A stretch of DNA of 64,000 nt from Ophiosphaerella korrae (Eukaryota > Ascomycota > Dothideomycetes > Pleosporales > Phaeosphaeriaceae), in NCBI GenBank assembly GCA_028456385.1, contig JALNQF010000067.1:1-64000 (forward strand), written 5' to 3'. Position 1 is the stretch's first letter, and the number at the start of each line of letters is the position of its first letter. Of this stretch, positions 41,430 through 53,574 are shown in pieces. The notes below the pieces were generated by a model, which ran no database searches, was not told the origin of the DNA, and worked only from the letters and a program-made list of their open reading frames with translations. The translations under genes were made by a program, and so were the position numbers.

Positions 41430-44244
41430 TCATTCATCTAGCTCATCGGTGCCTGCAACGTTAAACTTCTTACGACCGCCTTCTGTGAGGCGTTGCAAAG
41501 CAACCTTGTTGGCCTGTGCCCCCACCTTGTGCTGCATCTTCTCCAGCTCTGCCTCAGGGTCATCTAGCTCAGTCTCTGCATAGGCAAGAACCAAGTGACG
41601 ACCTAGCAAATGAGTGTTCTTCAGAGAATTCATAGCATTCACGGCGTCGCGTTTGGTAACAAACTCAGCGAAACCAAAGCCACGCGAAGATGAGTCGAAC
41701 TTCTTCGGTACTCTAACGGACCGAAGCTGGCCGTAAGGGGTGAACAAAGCGCGAACATCTTTCTTCTACCGAAGAAATTAGTACGTGTTACACTGAGACG
41801 TAAATAAAAGATACAACTTACGCCTGCTTCGAAAGGTAAATTCTTGATGATAATCTTCGTGCTGGTTGCTTTCTTGGCCGCGTCATCTTTCCAACGCTCC
41901 TCAGCCGCATCCGCACCCTTATGAGAAGCTCTGATTTGCAGCTTGTGCCCTTCCAGATCGTACCCATCCAGCGCCTGCAAGGCTGCAGACGCAGCGTCGG
42001 CGCTATTGAACTCGACAAAACCAAAGCCCATTGAGAGGACTCCTCGTTTAGGATCAACTTTCGTCTTGACCTTGGCACTGCGGAAACCAGAAAGATTTTT
42101 GAAGGTCTCGATGAGCCGCTCTGTGGACGTGGAGAAGTTCAGATTCCGCACATACAATGTGGCTGTCGATGTTGTCTCTGGCTCTGGAGCATCTTGAAGC
42201 AGATCCGTGGCGGAGAATTTAGTGGCTGGCTTCCCTGAGGGTATAGGTTGAGGCGCTGCTACCATCGCACCCTCCTTGAAAAGATTTATTGGTGCCTTTT
42301 CCAAATACAAGATGGAATCCTTCATCTTTCTGTAAGACAAAGACATAAAAGCGGTTCTCGCTTCGGCAACATTGGAAAACTCGACAATGGCAGTCATACC
42401 AGCTGGTGGCATGAGGAACTTGGTCACTGTACCATGTTCTTCAAACATTTTTCGCAGCTCGTTCGCAGTTACGCCATGGGGGATGTTTTTCACTAAAATA
42501 GCAAGATCACCCTTACGGCTCTGTTGAAAAGCTTCAAGGTCAACGCCATGTTGAGCAAAGTAAGATTTCGTCTCTTGAAGAATGTGGGTCTCGGCATGCG
42601 CCTGCTTCACTGCTGCGTCCGACGATGTAGGGTCAAGCAGTTCGGCTTTGCTAATGCCCATACGGCTTGCAATTGTTGACATGACAGCATTGGCCTTTAG
42701 ATAATTAGCGCAAGTTTGGACACAGTATAACATATTGACCTACATTCAAGTAGAGCGAATTCCAGTTAAAGGTGGACCTCGTAGCATCTTGTTTTCGTCG
42801 AAGTTCCTTTTGCTTTTTTAATGGTAGCTTAGAAATCTCAAACTCATTTAGTGCCGTGTCTTTCTTGGCTTTGGCTGAAATGATATGAAGTAGGCGGCCC
42901 TGGAAGATAGTGCCATCGGTCTCCTCGTATGCTTCAACCGCCTGGCGGGGCTCTTTGAATTGAATAAAAGCAAAGCCTTTTCCTTTTCCATCGCTCTTCT
43001 TCAAGGGCACGTGTACCTAGTAGTGTTAGCAACGATCTCTGAACAAATGAAAATGATCAAATGTGAAACATATGCCAGTATCAGATAAGAGAGACATCTA
43101 CTAAAATACTCTCCCGGTCAACCTCATTTGCAGAAGCATCAGTTGTCCCTATCTTGGATGTTCATCATTAGGCGGTAATATGACAAAGAATTGTATTTAC
43201 CTCTTCCAATGAGCCAAATTTGGAAAAATGTTGGCGAAGCTCATCTTCTGCGACATCAAAGTGCAGGTTTCGAAGGTACAGCCTACCAGTGTCTTGTATC
43301 TTATCAGCTTCAGACGGCGAAGCAATCTCCAGTTGTTGGGCATCGAATTGCTCCGTCTCAACAGGTGGCTCAATAATTTCAGGCAATGGATCTTTTTCCG
43401 GTTCAATCTCAGCAGATGAAACGTTTGGTGCAGGTAGCTCATCATCCTCGACCAGGTCCAAAACCCGGTTCGTTCTTGACCGCAACCAATCGATATCAGA
43501 TACAGGCCCGCTTTCGGCCGCTACCACTTCTTCCACACTTTCCATGCCTTGCCCGTTCTGCTGAGTCTGATCTTCCGTCATTTCAACATCAGCCTCTTGT
43601 GGTAGCGACCCGTTTTTGGCAGCTGTGCTCGATATCGTTGTTGTTTCAGCGGCTGTTTTTGACTTCTTTGCAATAACCTGATAGTCATCATCGCTCGCAT
43701 CCTCCGGCACATCTACAGTCGGCATGGTCTGTTCTTCTGCGACGAGCCCATTTGTCGGTGCATCCACGTTTGAGAAGATGTTCATTGTGGATGGCGGTTG
43801 ATACGCTTGTAAGAACTCTTTGAGCTTCGGGTTCTCCTCTAGTTCGGCTTGGGCTCGTTTCCGCTTGAGCGCGTTATCATGTGGTGGCGCTGCATACTCG
43901 TCGTACTGGAGGGCGCTCTTTTCGCTTTTCAGTTGGCGCCGCGACTTGGGCAGTTCTTTATCGGCTATCTATGCGATCTTAGTCTATAATTGGCAACGAT
44001 CATGGCACGATATACTTACTGGTCGTGCGATTTCTGCATAGATCTTACTGAGGTTGATGAAAGTCTTGTTGAAATATTTGACGGCCTTAGTAGCGTCTTC
44101 GGGAGTTTTGTAGCCAACATAGCCTATGCGACGATAGGGAAAGAACTTGACGTCGGTGACGGGGAATTTGGCGAAATGTTTGCGCACATCGTCTTCAGTG
44201 AATTTGGTCGGTATACCACGCACGAATATGCGCGAAGACTCCAT
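41430..44244 (-). CDS. MRD1: MRD1, multiple RNA-binding-domain protein for 18S rRNA processing
   Basis: Exons 44244-44020, 43968-43201, 43152-43102 (51 nt, putative), 43016-42744, 42694-41822 and 41765-41430 give 841 residues, matching the family's size. Five RRMs are seen: RRM1 at the N-terminus (RIFVRGIPTKFTEDDV ... YRRIGYVGYK), RRM2 (GRLYLRNLHFDVAEDEL ... GKGFAFIQF), RRM3 (DLAILVKNIPHGVTANEL), RRM4 (TLYVRNLNFSTSTERL ... SMGFGFVEF) and RRM5 (KIIIKNLPFEAG ... SRGFGFAEF). The FNWNSLYLN / ANAVMSTIASRMGISK linker is also typical. MRD1 acts in the nucleolus in the small-subunit processome, binding pre-rRNA and U3. The 51-nt exon inside RRM2 keeps frame and has consensus sites but could instead be intron. 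The gene is divergent from LC8 with 269 bp between starts. Confidence 0.9.
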
Positions 44245-44513
44245 TATGTTTGTCTGAGTAGAGAAAGAGAGTTGTGGTATTGTGTCTGCGGTTGTGCTCC
44301 AGAAAATTTACAGGTGGAATTCAGCGCTAGCTCGCGCATTAGCGCGAATGATCGCTTGGCGGCTCCTGCGTCTTCCGTCGGCATCACAAACACCTGTCAC
44401 AGGTACCCAACTCCACTTCAAAGACACAAACACAGCGCTTAGACCCCAGTTCCAAAGCACATAGCAAAGCCATCCCATAGTTCCATTTGAACATATCATT
44501 GAAAATCGACACC
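44245..44513. promoter_or_regulatory. Bidirectional promoter, MRD1 / dynein light chain
   Basis: 269 bp separate two divergent start codons. No specific element was identified. Confidence 0.5.
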
Positions 44514-45144
44514 ATGGCAAGCGAGAGGTCGGACACGCATAAGCAGGAAGGTAAGAGCCCCTATGTTTATGCTTGGTGCATTATTTAGAGCATCGCTAAC
44601 ATGACTAATAGCTCAAATCAAGTCCGCGGACATGGTGTGTTTTCTTGAGCTATCTGAATTATCCAGTTTCTAACTATGAATCTATAGAGCGACGAAATGC
44701 AAAGTGAGGCTATTGAAGTCGGTGAGTTCAGCCGCTTCTAGATGCGGCTGGCGTCAAACATTGACAGGTCGTAGCACAGCAGGCAATGGATCAATTTACC
44801 ATCGAGAAGGTGAGCCTGAAGTTATGGCATTGCTTGCCGGCAGGATAGTTCCATGTGTCATGCTAACATCTTTCAAAAGGATATCGCTCAATTCATCAAG
44901 AAAGAGGTTAGGCCGTCTTCTAACCTACAAATGTCACATGCACTGACAAAATTTAAGTTTGATAACCGCAAGGGCGCAACATGGCACTGCATTGTAGGCA
45001 GGAACTTTGGAAGCTTTGTCACCCATGGTGGGTTGTCACACGTAAAGAACAAGATGGAATGCCGTCTAACGTAACACAGAAACTAAGCACTTCATTTACT
45101 TCTACCTGGGTCATTGCGCCATCCTGCTTTTCAAGACGCAGTGA
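44514..45144 (+). CDS. Dynein light chain LC8 (DYNLL)
   Basis: Seven exons encode 96 residues: 44514-44550, 44613-44635, 44689-44722, 44775-44809, 44880-44906, 44958-45027 and 45080-45144. No exon exceeds 70 nt, so ordinary ORF finding misses it. The spliced protein carries the LC8 signature: [53 protein letters not shown], then [20 protein letters not shown]. For intron 3 the acceptor GTAG ending at 44774 is needed, because the nearer CAG gives the wrong frame. LC8 is a homodimeric hub that binds short linear motifs in dynein intermediate chain, nuclear pore proteins and other partners. The N-terminus ([11 protein letters not shown]) is slightly longer than in animals. All splice sites are GT-AG. 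Confidence 0.95.
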
Positions 45145-45791
45145 GCGATGGTCGCCTCATGACCACCTAGAGTCGTATCAATTGTTGTTCTTGACGAGAT
45201 TCCTCGACCCAACGATAATCTAGTCTCTTGTAACGGCAGACAGTTTGGCGCAGATCTGTCATTAATTGGGGCTTCTTTATCCGCGCGCATGACAGGACTT
45301 ACAGCGAGGGAGTTGCGAGTGCTAGGTGTTCCTCAATAGTATCAAATGCGACCACGAGGTCACATGATAATGTGATTATGAGCCTGCGCGGTCATGGTGG
45401 TAACAGAGACTAATAAATATCAAAATAAAGATAATCGTCCTCCTTGCCTGCACCCTTGAGCCAAGAACATGTGACCATGAACCATTACAACCCGACGCAT
45501 CAAGTGTGGCTGAGGCGGCGTTGGTGACGCACGTCTCTCGGCGCCAATACAGACTATGTAATGCCACATGCCTTCGTCGCGAAATGCACCCCATTCCTTT
45601 ACACTTACCTCCAACCTTCTAATAAGCCCATTTCCCACGCAAGCAGAATCCCACCACTGTACATAACCGCCGCTACCCAATAACTCCAATCGCGCCATCA
45701 ACATCAATCTCCAATACCCCCAATACCGCGCACTCGTCGCATCGCAAACCACGCCTCAAACAATCCACTCTCAACACCACCACCCGCAATA
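45145..45791. other. Intergenic, nothing recognised
   Basis: About 650 bases. Minus-strand frames of 72 and 110 codons overlap each other, contain no motif and are not called. Confidence 0.4.
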
Positions 45792-46270
45792 ATGTTCTTC
45801 TTCTTCACATGCGGCACACACGGTCCGGCCCTCCTTTACTCCACCCACCAAACCCCCAACTAACACAATCCCCAGTCTTCAACTCGCCCCTCTCCGGCGC
45901 AGAACACATAACCGTGCAATGCCAAAACTGCGGCAACTTCTCCGGCCGCGTACGCCCCCCCTCCTTCCCTCCTCCTCCTCCATTCCCCCAAATAGCGAAC
46001 TAACACAATCAACAGGTTATGAAGCGCTGGGAATGGTTCACCTTTTGCTTTGTGCCCATCATCCCGTTTTCGCTCAAGCCGTATAAGGAGGTCGGATGCC
46101 ATATTTGCCATTTTGGGCAGGACATCAAATATCGGCCGGATGTGCAGCAGCAGATTGGGGGCGGGGGGCAGGGACAGGCGGTTATGATGCATGGAGGGCA
46201 GGGTGGGTATAATGGCGGGCCACAGGGAGGGTATGGGGGGCCGCCGCAGGGGGTGCCACAGTATAAGTGA
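45792..46270 (+). CDS. Small zinc-ribbon protein, UPF0768-like
   Basis: Exons 45792-45822, 45876-45949 and 46016-46270 give 119 residues. The start MFFFFTCGTH is followed by CQNC (Cys26, Cys29) and CHIC (Cys63, Cys66), a four-Cys zinc ribbon. Between them is WEWFTFCFVPIIPFSLKPYK, a hydrophobic stretch typical of the family. The C-terminal tail is Gly/Gln-rich (QGGYNGGPQGGYGG). The first donor is GTCCGG, weak but the only one that restores the family motif. Relatives such as the yeast YBL029C-A group have no well-defined biochemical role. I am confident it is a real gene; function is open. Confidence 0.78.
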
Positions 46271-46566
46271 GGAAAGGGTGCGGCGAGGGCGACTATCGTG
46301 GGCGAAGAGTGTTGTCGTTTTTGCTACGGCGTTGCGAGCCTGCCTATTAGATACCAAATGGCGTTTTGTCTGGGTTGTTTGTGGGATTGAGGAATATATT
46401 CATCACACATTTTAGTCGATTCCGCTTTCTTCATGGTTAACATTTGTTTGCGAGCTTTCCTCCTCGGCTGCAGACCAAAATCTATACTAATAGCCTGTAC
46501 GCCTATCGTAAATACATGTATTACAGCAATACACCTTCTCCAACCCCCAATCGCAACACGATCAAT
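46271..46566. other. Convergent 3' spacer
   Basis: About 300 bases between the stops of the zinc-ribbon gene and the next minus-strand gene. Nothing recognised. Confidence 0.4.
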
Positions 46567-49000
46567 TTAGCCCACCTTCACACTTTGATCCTCATCTTCT
46601 GTAGCATCTCCCTTCTCCCTTTTGCTCATTGGACTTGCGACTCCCTCTCCACCCACCCACTTTCTCTTTCCCGCCATCTCGTATTCGTTTACCGTCGCCA
46701 TCAATACCGGACTTGCACTGAAGTCCTCGAGCGGTGTAGCTGTAGGCAAAGTCTGCGCGACCTCGGGTCCTACGTTTGCTACATCGACAAAACTCAGCTC
46801 CTCACCCAAAGCACTGAATAAGTGTTGTTCAAGACGACCTGTGCTATCCATACTGGGTTTGCTGGACTTGTGTGTTGGCCTAGAAGCCGAGAGCTCAGTT
46901 GTGTGAAGGTGAGGATCATTATCGAAGCAGGAATCAAGCGCATCAACATCAATGATGTCAACGCCTGCTGAGGCGTTTTTAGGAAGCCTGCAGGGTGTGC
47001 TGTGCGAAGAAATTGTTGTATTATTACTCGCAAGCGTCATTTTAGGTTTGACGTTTTGTACGTGATCGTGGGATTCATCAGGTTCTGGCAGTTTGTGAGA
47101 CTGTCGGGTTATGCCCTCTTTCCTACTCTCCAAGTTACCAATAGTAGGAGTGGTGGACTTATTGTAGGCTTCTAGTGAGAGTGGCATTTCGTTGTCGTGA
47201 TATTGACTACGACTCAAGAGACTCAGGGACTCATCTCTAGCTGAGGTGTCCATATCCCAATTCAATGACCTCACACTGAACGGATTAGGTGTTGGGATGC
47301 GACTGCTATAGGGAAAGGATGCCGGCCGACCTGTTTGTGAAGGCATGACGTTCCCTTTACTTCCAGACGTCAAGGGATGGAAATTGGGCGTTGGCCTATG
47401 TTTGCGGAGTTCGATAGCATTGGGGTTATCGGGCGAAATGTTTTTCGACGTAGTTCGTAGGGACGAGGTAAGATCGGGATATAAAGACTTGTCCACAATT
47501 GTAGTAGCGGAGGAGCGACCGCTTACTGAAAGGCCCCCCATTCTTGGAGGCCAATGAGCACGAGAAGTTGATGGACGAGATCTTGAACCAACATCGCGGT
47601 CACTCTTGCGACGTGGTAAGTTGAGCCCAATTGGATCATTCTCGGGGCCTCGATCAGCTTGTCGCTCCTTCTCCTTCGGCTGTTGTTCATTCCATTGTGG
47701 CTTCTCGCCATTATAATGATGTGTTGGCAGCTCCATCCATGTTGAGTGGGACTGCTGGAGCGACTGAGGTGCGATCATATAGTCTCCCATCAGTGCATCT
47801 CCGGTTGAATTTGATACACTTCGATGATATGACCAAGAATCTTGACTGGTATCATCATGGCTCTCTCGATACGGCCCGAAAGAGTCATCCCACATTCTTG
47901 CACGATCTTCACCTCGTAGACTTGGCGGCATCCTAGAGCTGTAAGACATTGGTAGTGGATGTGAATTAGATCTCTGGGGAAGGTCGGAATTGTGGCGTCT
48001 AGAAAAAGTCGAGGTTGAGACATGCAGCGGTGACCGTATGTGCACATCTGGAACGCCTTCTTGAGTCATCGAGGTTCTCGACGTCTGCCCCGTAGGAATT
48101 GAAGACGTGTGAGCTCCTTCATAAACATTTGGAAAATACAACGGGTTGCGTATCGGCCACGAAATACCTGCTTGCTCGAGTATCTCTGTGTTGAATTAGA
48201 GACGGAAGAAATTGAGAGGGATCTCTTGACACACCTTGGGGAGCATGCTGAAAAGAGAAACAAACAATGCCGTTTATATGCCCCGATTCAGGCCCTGCCA
48301 ATCCAGTGCTCTTCAAAACCAATTGCTCTGACAGTATAACATTGATTCTGCCCTTGGGGTCTCCAACTTCCCACGTAGCTTTCATGAGTGTGTGTTGGAA
48401 AAAAGGTGGAAACTCGAGGAATGGCTTGCGTTGACTGGTCGCATGTTCAGCTAAGGCGGTACTGTGTTGCTCGTGAACTATCACGAGGTCAGTCGCTGCT
48501 ATCAAGACTACGATTGCGCTTTACTGGGCTCTTACCGATTTCTTGGGGCCACTTGGACGTCACTTCAAAGTGACCGCGACTACATTACATTAGTCCGTAC
48601 ATCAGTGCAATATTAGTATAAAGGGCCTAGCATACAAGACGCTCGTTCCGTCAGTGATGACTTGAACTGAGTAGACAATCTTTTGATTTCCTTTTCGTCG
48701 AGACTCTATGATAGCTGACGGTTTTGCAGTGGGCGACCATGAATGTACTGAGATACGGAAAGGCATCGACGGAGGAAGAGAGCTGACATAACAAGTCAAA
48801 GTCGGCAATTGATGGCTTTCTGTACCTCCAGATCAAAAGCAATTAATATTGTGTTCCAAATATCAAGTTTCGGTGTGTATCAGAGTAACGAGAAGGAACT
48901 TACCGCCACCGTGAGAACTGTAACAAGTAGTTTTGAACTCCTGAATAGGTACATGAGAGTTCCTCGGGAAGAGAATGACGTCCCAATCGCCGTATCGCAT
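46567..49000 (-). CDS. Fungal conserved protein of unknown function
   Basis: Exons 49000-48904, 48819-48636, 48579-48536, 48477-48235 and 48185-46567 give 728 residues. Introns are 84, 56, 58 and 49 nt, all GT-AG. The first 190 residues form a conserved fungal domain: MRYGDWDVILFPRNSHVPIQ at the start, then LPTLTCYVSSLPPSMPFRIS, GHFEVTSKWPQEI, WEVGDPKGRINVILSEQ and EILEQAGISWPIRNPLYFPN. I recall this pattern from uncharacterised ascomycete proteins but know no function. The remaining 530 residues are Ser/Pro/His-rich and likely disordered, with a Lys/Arg patch (KRKWVGGEGVASPMSKREK) near the end that could be a nuclear-localisation signal. A scaffold or regulatory role is possible, but that is a guess. 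An upstream in-frame extension from about 49,135 is possible but not needed. Confidence 0.75.
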
Positions 49001-49617
49001 GGTAGGCGTGCAGTTCTTGCTTGTCCCAATCCAATAGAGTTGCAAGCAAACAATGTTTGTGCCGTATTGGAGTTGGTGATGGGGGAAGAGACTGTTGGTA
49101 GGAAAGAAGGGCAAGCCGGGGTCGGTGTGTCCCAAGCAACTGTGAATTATAGCAAGGAAGGTACAACGGTCAATCCCGAGGCATTATGGTGTCCACGGAG
49201 AGCGTGACTACCAAGATACATTTCTATAGACACCTTAATTGTTAGTGTATCCAAAAATAATGTCTCACGTACCTGTCGTCAGCAGGTAGCGTGGGGCATT
49301 TTAATTCACATTGTATAATTCAGCTTTTACTGGAATTAATGCATCTTAGTTAGGAGACTCTCATAGCTGTCATGTTAAATATTCTGATTACTTCAACACT
49401 TATATATCCGGCTTATTAGATTTTTGGTACATGTATCCGGGTATCTCTTATACCAGTGCTCGCCAGACGCCACGCTAACCTGTAATGATCCCAATTCTTG
49501 AATAAGACTTGCTTGCGCCGTGATGTAACGTAATTAACCCGGAACCCGCGAATCATGCCATGCTGAAAGAAATTGGTACATTAGTATCTGCGTAGGGCGG
49601 AAGGAGGGAGACGATGA
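49001..49617. other. Intergenic, nothing recognised
   Basis: About 600 bases between the start of the unknown gene and the last exon of the NAM8-like gene. No repeat or RNA gene was noticed. Confidence 0.4.
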
Positions 49618-51821
49618 CTACGGCAGCTGGTGCGCGAAAGCTCCGTTATCAGTTGGCCCGTTGCCATTCGTGCCGTTTTGGTTGCTACCCCCAGCTCCTG
49701 GACTCAGTGTCCCGTTGTATGGTGCGTTCTCCGAACCTTGTGCGCCATTATTGTAAGGCAAGCTTGTGAGGTTCCCGATGCTGCCGGATAGATAGGCGGA
49801 TGCCGGTGGTGGCTGTTGGAAAGGGAGATTACTGCAGTACTGTTAGCTGTGTAGATCATAGAGTATAATGTTGATTACATGATAGAGTATAACAGACACT
49901 CGAGAAATAAAGTATAACAGGCAACCAAACATCAAGCAAGCAAGCACGAAACAACGAACACGCACAGAATACGAAGAGCCATATGATTGGGAAGGTAACC
50001 AATCTCAGATGGTAGTAGCACACAGCCGAAAGAAAAGATCAAGCAAGTCGATAGACAGGAAAGCAGCATCCGAAACATGCAAGACGTGCTAAGCTACATC
50101 CTCCAATGCTCCCTAGAAGGAGAAAAGTAGCTAGCTCCGAAGAAAAACCCGTGGGCAGAAAGATGACCTGTTATACAAAGACTCCCTTCTAAGGCCCTCC
50201 AGCAAAATGGTGTCATCAGATTGAAGCGTGAGAGAACTTTTGGAGAACCGCCCAGATATAGAAAGGAACCAAATCGCTCGAGAGTCGTGATGACGAGTCA
50301 TGAAAGGGCGTCATTGCAATAAGCCAACGGGATAAACCATGGATGAAGCGCCGTGCAAGCAAGAGACAGAGAAAGAATGCGCTTACTGAGGGACGATTAG
50401 TATGGTAGCCGACGCACATTGATGGGTCACAGTACCTTCATTGGAGCAAAGCCGCCACCACCAAAGTGTTGCGGGGGCATGCCCATGTTGGGGCCGTAGA
50501 CAGGGGGTGGGGGCGCAGGGCGGTAGGGAGTGCCCGCGGGGCCCGAATTGTTTTGCGAACGACCCCAGCTAAGGCGAACGCGCGAGTTGCCGATGGGGTA
50601 GCCTTGCATCTGGTTGATGGCCATCTCTGCCGCGTGACGCTGCACGAACTGCACGAAACCGCATCCCTTGCCGGGTGGAATCTTGACGTAGGTAATCTCA
50701 CCGAAGCCCTGGAAGAAGGAACGCAGCTCGTCCTCGGTGACATAGCCTGAAAGCCCACCAACGAAGACGGTAGTGTTGTTTGGGTCCGTAAACTGATTCA
50801 TGGGTTGGGGAGCGCCATAGTAGCCCATTGGGGGAGCGCCCATGGTGTACATGCCCATGCCGGGGCCACCACCGCCTTGCTGCATACCCATGCCGCCGGG
50901 GCCTCCAGGACCGCCACTCTTGTTCTTGGGTGTCGCGGTGCTGATGCGCATGGGTCGGTTACCGCAGTACACGCCTTGCATCTCTGTGAGAGCCTTCTGC
51001 TGGTCCTCCTCGCTAGCGAAGCGCACGAAACCGTAACCACGTGACATTCCAGAGATGGGGTCAGACATTATCTTGGCCGACTTGGTGGACTGGTACTTGT
51101 TCTGGAATAGCTGGACAAGCACGAACTCGGTCACTTCGGGACCTAGGTCACCAACAAAGATGGAGAACTCGGGACCGCGCTCGTCGCGGCTGTATCTGTA
51201 AGTCAGCAGCCACTCAGGTGCCTCGGAACAGATCATGTTACGCTTACCTCCGGTCAGCGAGACCACCACCACTGGCCCAGTTGAGCTTGAATGGGCGATT
51301 CGAATTAGGAATCAGCTGTCCATTGAGAGTGAGCGCTTTGGCGGCCGCATCGGCGGTCGAGAAGTCAACAAAGCAATATCCAGCGTTGCTGCTATCTAGT
51401 AGTTAGCCAATTCTTCGCGTGCTGGTGCTTCGCGCGCTTACCCAGAGAATTTGTCGCGAATCATTTTGACATTGACGGTCTCGCCCATGTTGTACCAGAT
51501 GCTGCGCACGAAGTTCTCATCGATCCAGGGCTCAAGCTCGCCCATCCTACAATCCGTTAGCGTCTGGTTTGGGCGGGCCCGCATCACATAATGTTGTTGG
51601 TGCAAGTGAGGCGGTTGCTGAACTCACCAGAGGGTTGTCTTGCCCGGGCCTGATTGGCTATCGGGGCCGCCGGAGCTGCCTGGTGGGCCCATACTGCCTT
51701 GGGGCGGGAAGCCATTGCCAGACGTATCCATCTGCTGGCCAAGGTCAGACTGCGAGCCGGCTTGGTTGGACTGCTCGACGGTGGGCTGGCCCTGGAATTG
51801 GTCGTAATTTTGGAAGCTCAT
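49618..51821 (-). CDS. NAM8/CSX1-like RNA-binding protein with three RRMs
   Basis: Exons 51821-51628, 51546-51442, 51388-51248, 51195-50436 and a likely last exon 49839-49618 give 473 residues. RRM1 is built across introns (TTLWMGELEPWIDENFVRSI, then NAGYCFVDF). RRM2 reads FSIFVGDLGPEVTEF ... SRGYGFVRF and RRM3 reads TTVFVGGLSGYVTEDEL ... GCGFVQF. A Gly/Met-rich linker separates RRM2 and RRM3. Reading on past FAPMK meets a stop after two codons; splicing there (donor GTACTG at 50435) to 49839 adds a Pro/Asn/Gly-rich tail ending GAFAHQLP, which is cleanly open and looks coding. That last intron is 596 nt, unusually long here, so two C-termini may exist. NAM8 is a U1 snRNP component in yeast; Csx1/TIA-like members regulate mRNA stability. 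Which role applies is undecided. Confidence 0.85.
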
Positions 51822-53574
51822 GGTGGTGGCAGAGCAGGTGGGGTAATGATGTGTGGATAGAGAATGGAGGATGGAAATTGAGTAGGTTTATCTGCGGTGA
51901 CACAAGGCCTATGTTAGTGCTAGCGACGGAATTGGCGCACGGGTCGGCGGAAAGCGAAAACGGCAGCGACGGTACGTGAATGATGCTGGGCGGCACTTAC
52001 CGTGATGAAACTGCCACTTTCACTGTAGGAGGAGCGTGGCCGTGCAAAGCGTGGAGGGCACACAGAATGAGTACAGGCGCAGAGACAGCTAGGAGACAAT
52101 CCGGAAAGGCTGCGACAGGAACGCCGGGTCGAGCACCGAAAGACTAGCAGAGGGTGAGGGAGGAAGTGAGTGAGCGAGCGGGCGTGGGGAGAGAGTTAGG
52201 AGCAGTAGCAAGGAAGACCGAGTACGGAACCTATTGCGGGGGAATGATGAGTTAGCGGGTGTGGTCTGTGGTTGGTGGTCTGTGGTTTGTGGGCAAACGG
52301 AGGGTCTGACAAAAAGAGATCACATGCGCGAGCGTAGCACGAGGCCTATGGCGGAGAGTGAGGAGTGCGCGAGGCCTAGGTAAGAGTAGGATGAGAGAAG
52401 GAGGGCGGGCGTTTAGTGAGGGAGGGGTAAGGGAATGGTGACGGGGACGGTGACGGTGACGGTGAGGGAGTTGCACTGCGCACATTACAATCCAAAGATG
52501 CGATGCGACGCGATGCGGAACCATGCGTCCGTGCAGACGACGTCAGTGAGCAGCCCAGCACTCAGCTCACCCGCAACAAGGGGCGGCAATGGATGCATCG
52601 CGGGCTCGCAGCGCCGGCGGCGATTGCACTCGCTCTGCCCAGCGTCTGCACGGAGATGTGCGGCACGGGACAGGGCAAACAGAGGCAATGCGTGAGAGGG
52701 TGTGTGTGCGTGGGTGCGCAGGCAGCTGCAGCGGGCGCACGCCAAGACGAAATGAAAACTGTGAGGGCAAGCCGCGACCAGGCATTGGAGCATGGAAGAT
52801 TCAAAGAAACGCAAAGATACGCACCAGACGGCAGCAAAGCAGAGAGAGGTAGACGCAACCCAAAGACGACACAGGACTGGAAAAAGAAGACGACCGGACG
52901 GGCAGAAGAAGACAGGCACCGGGACGTGCTGCGAGAGAGGCGAGGTGGGGTAGAAGAAGAGAGGGCGAGGGCGAGGTGAAGAAGGCGGCCGGTCAGAGGC
53001 AGCCGAACCAATCCGCCTGCAGCGCCGGCCTGGCTCTCTCTCTCAACCACCCCAGCGCGCCATCACCACTTGCGCACTTGCATCCACCGTCGGCCCAGCA
53101 GCGCGGGTCATGTTGTGGCGGCGCGTCTTCGGTTCAGCACACGGCCCTTCTACGGCCATTGGTGAATGGCGCCCTCAGTCGGGGGCTGAATCAAGCTTTG
53201 GAGATCTTCGATATCGCCATTTACCCCCTCCCTCCTCTACTGGTTCGTCACACCTCGCCTCTGCTCACGACAAGGCTGCCACGCGATTATTAATAGACCA
53301 CCCCCTGCCTGTCGCTCACGATGACTTGCATGCTGGATTCATCACTGGGTTTGCCTGCTGCTTGCTGCTTGTAGGCAGGAGTCATGCCAGAGTCTCTCCC
53401 GCCTTGGCCACTGCTTGCGGCCTCATGCAGCTAGTCCACACCACCCGTTGGCCACCCTGGGCTGCAGCTGGACCCGCGGCTTGACAAAGCACTTGTTTAA
53501 TGTCTTTCTTTTCACATTCCACCTTGCGCTCACGGCGTCTATCAAGAAACATGTTGGCATTGCAAGCTATCTAC
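51822..53574. other. Long GC-rich leader and promoter region
   Basis: About 1.75 kb upstream of the NAM8-like gene and 3' of scytalone dehydratase. It has a GGTGACG-type short repeat near 52,436-52,466 and purine-rich stretches. Many overlapping frames on both strands come from the GC bias; none has a motif. Long 5' leaders with introns are common for RNA-binding protein genes, so part may be 5' UTR. Confidence 0.4.

Noticed and set aside
52485..53050. Overlapping long frames on both strands
   Set aside because: GC-skewed promoter DNA produces long frames in several phases; none has a motif or splice partner.
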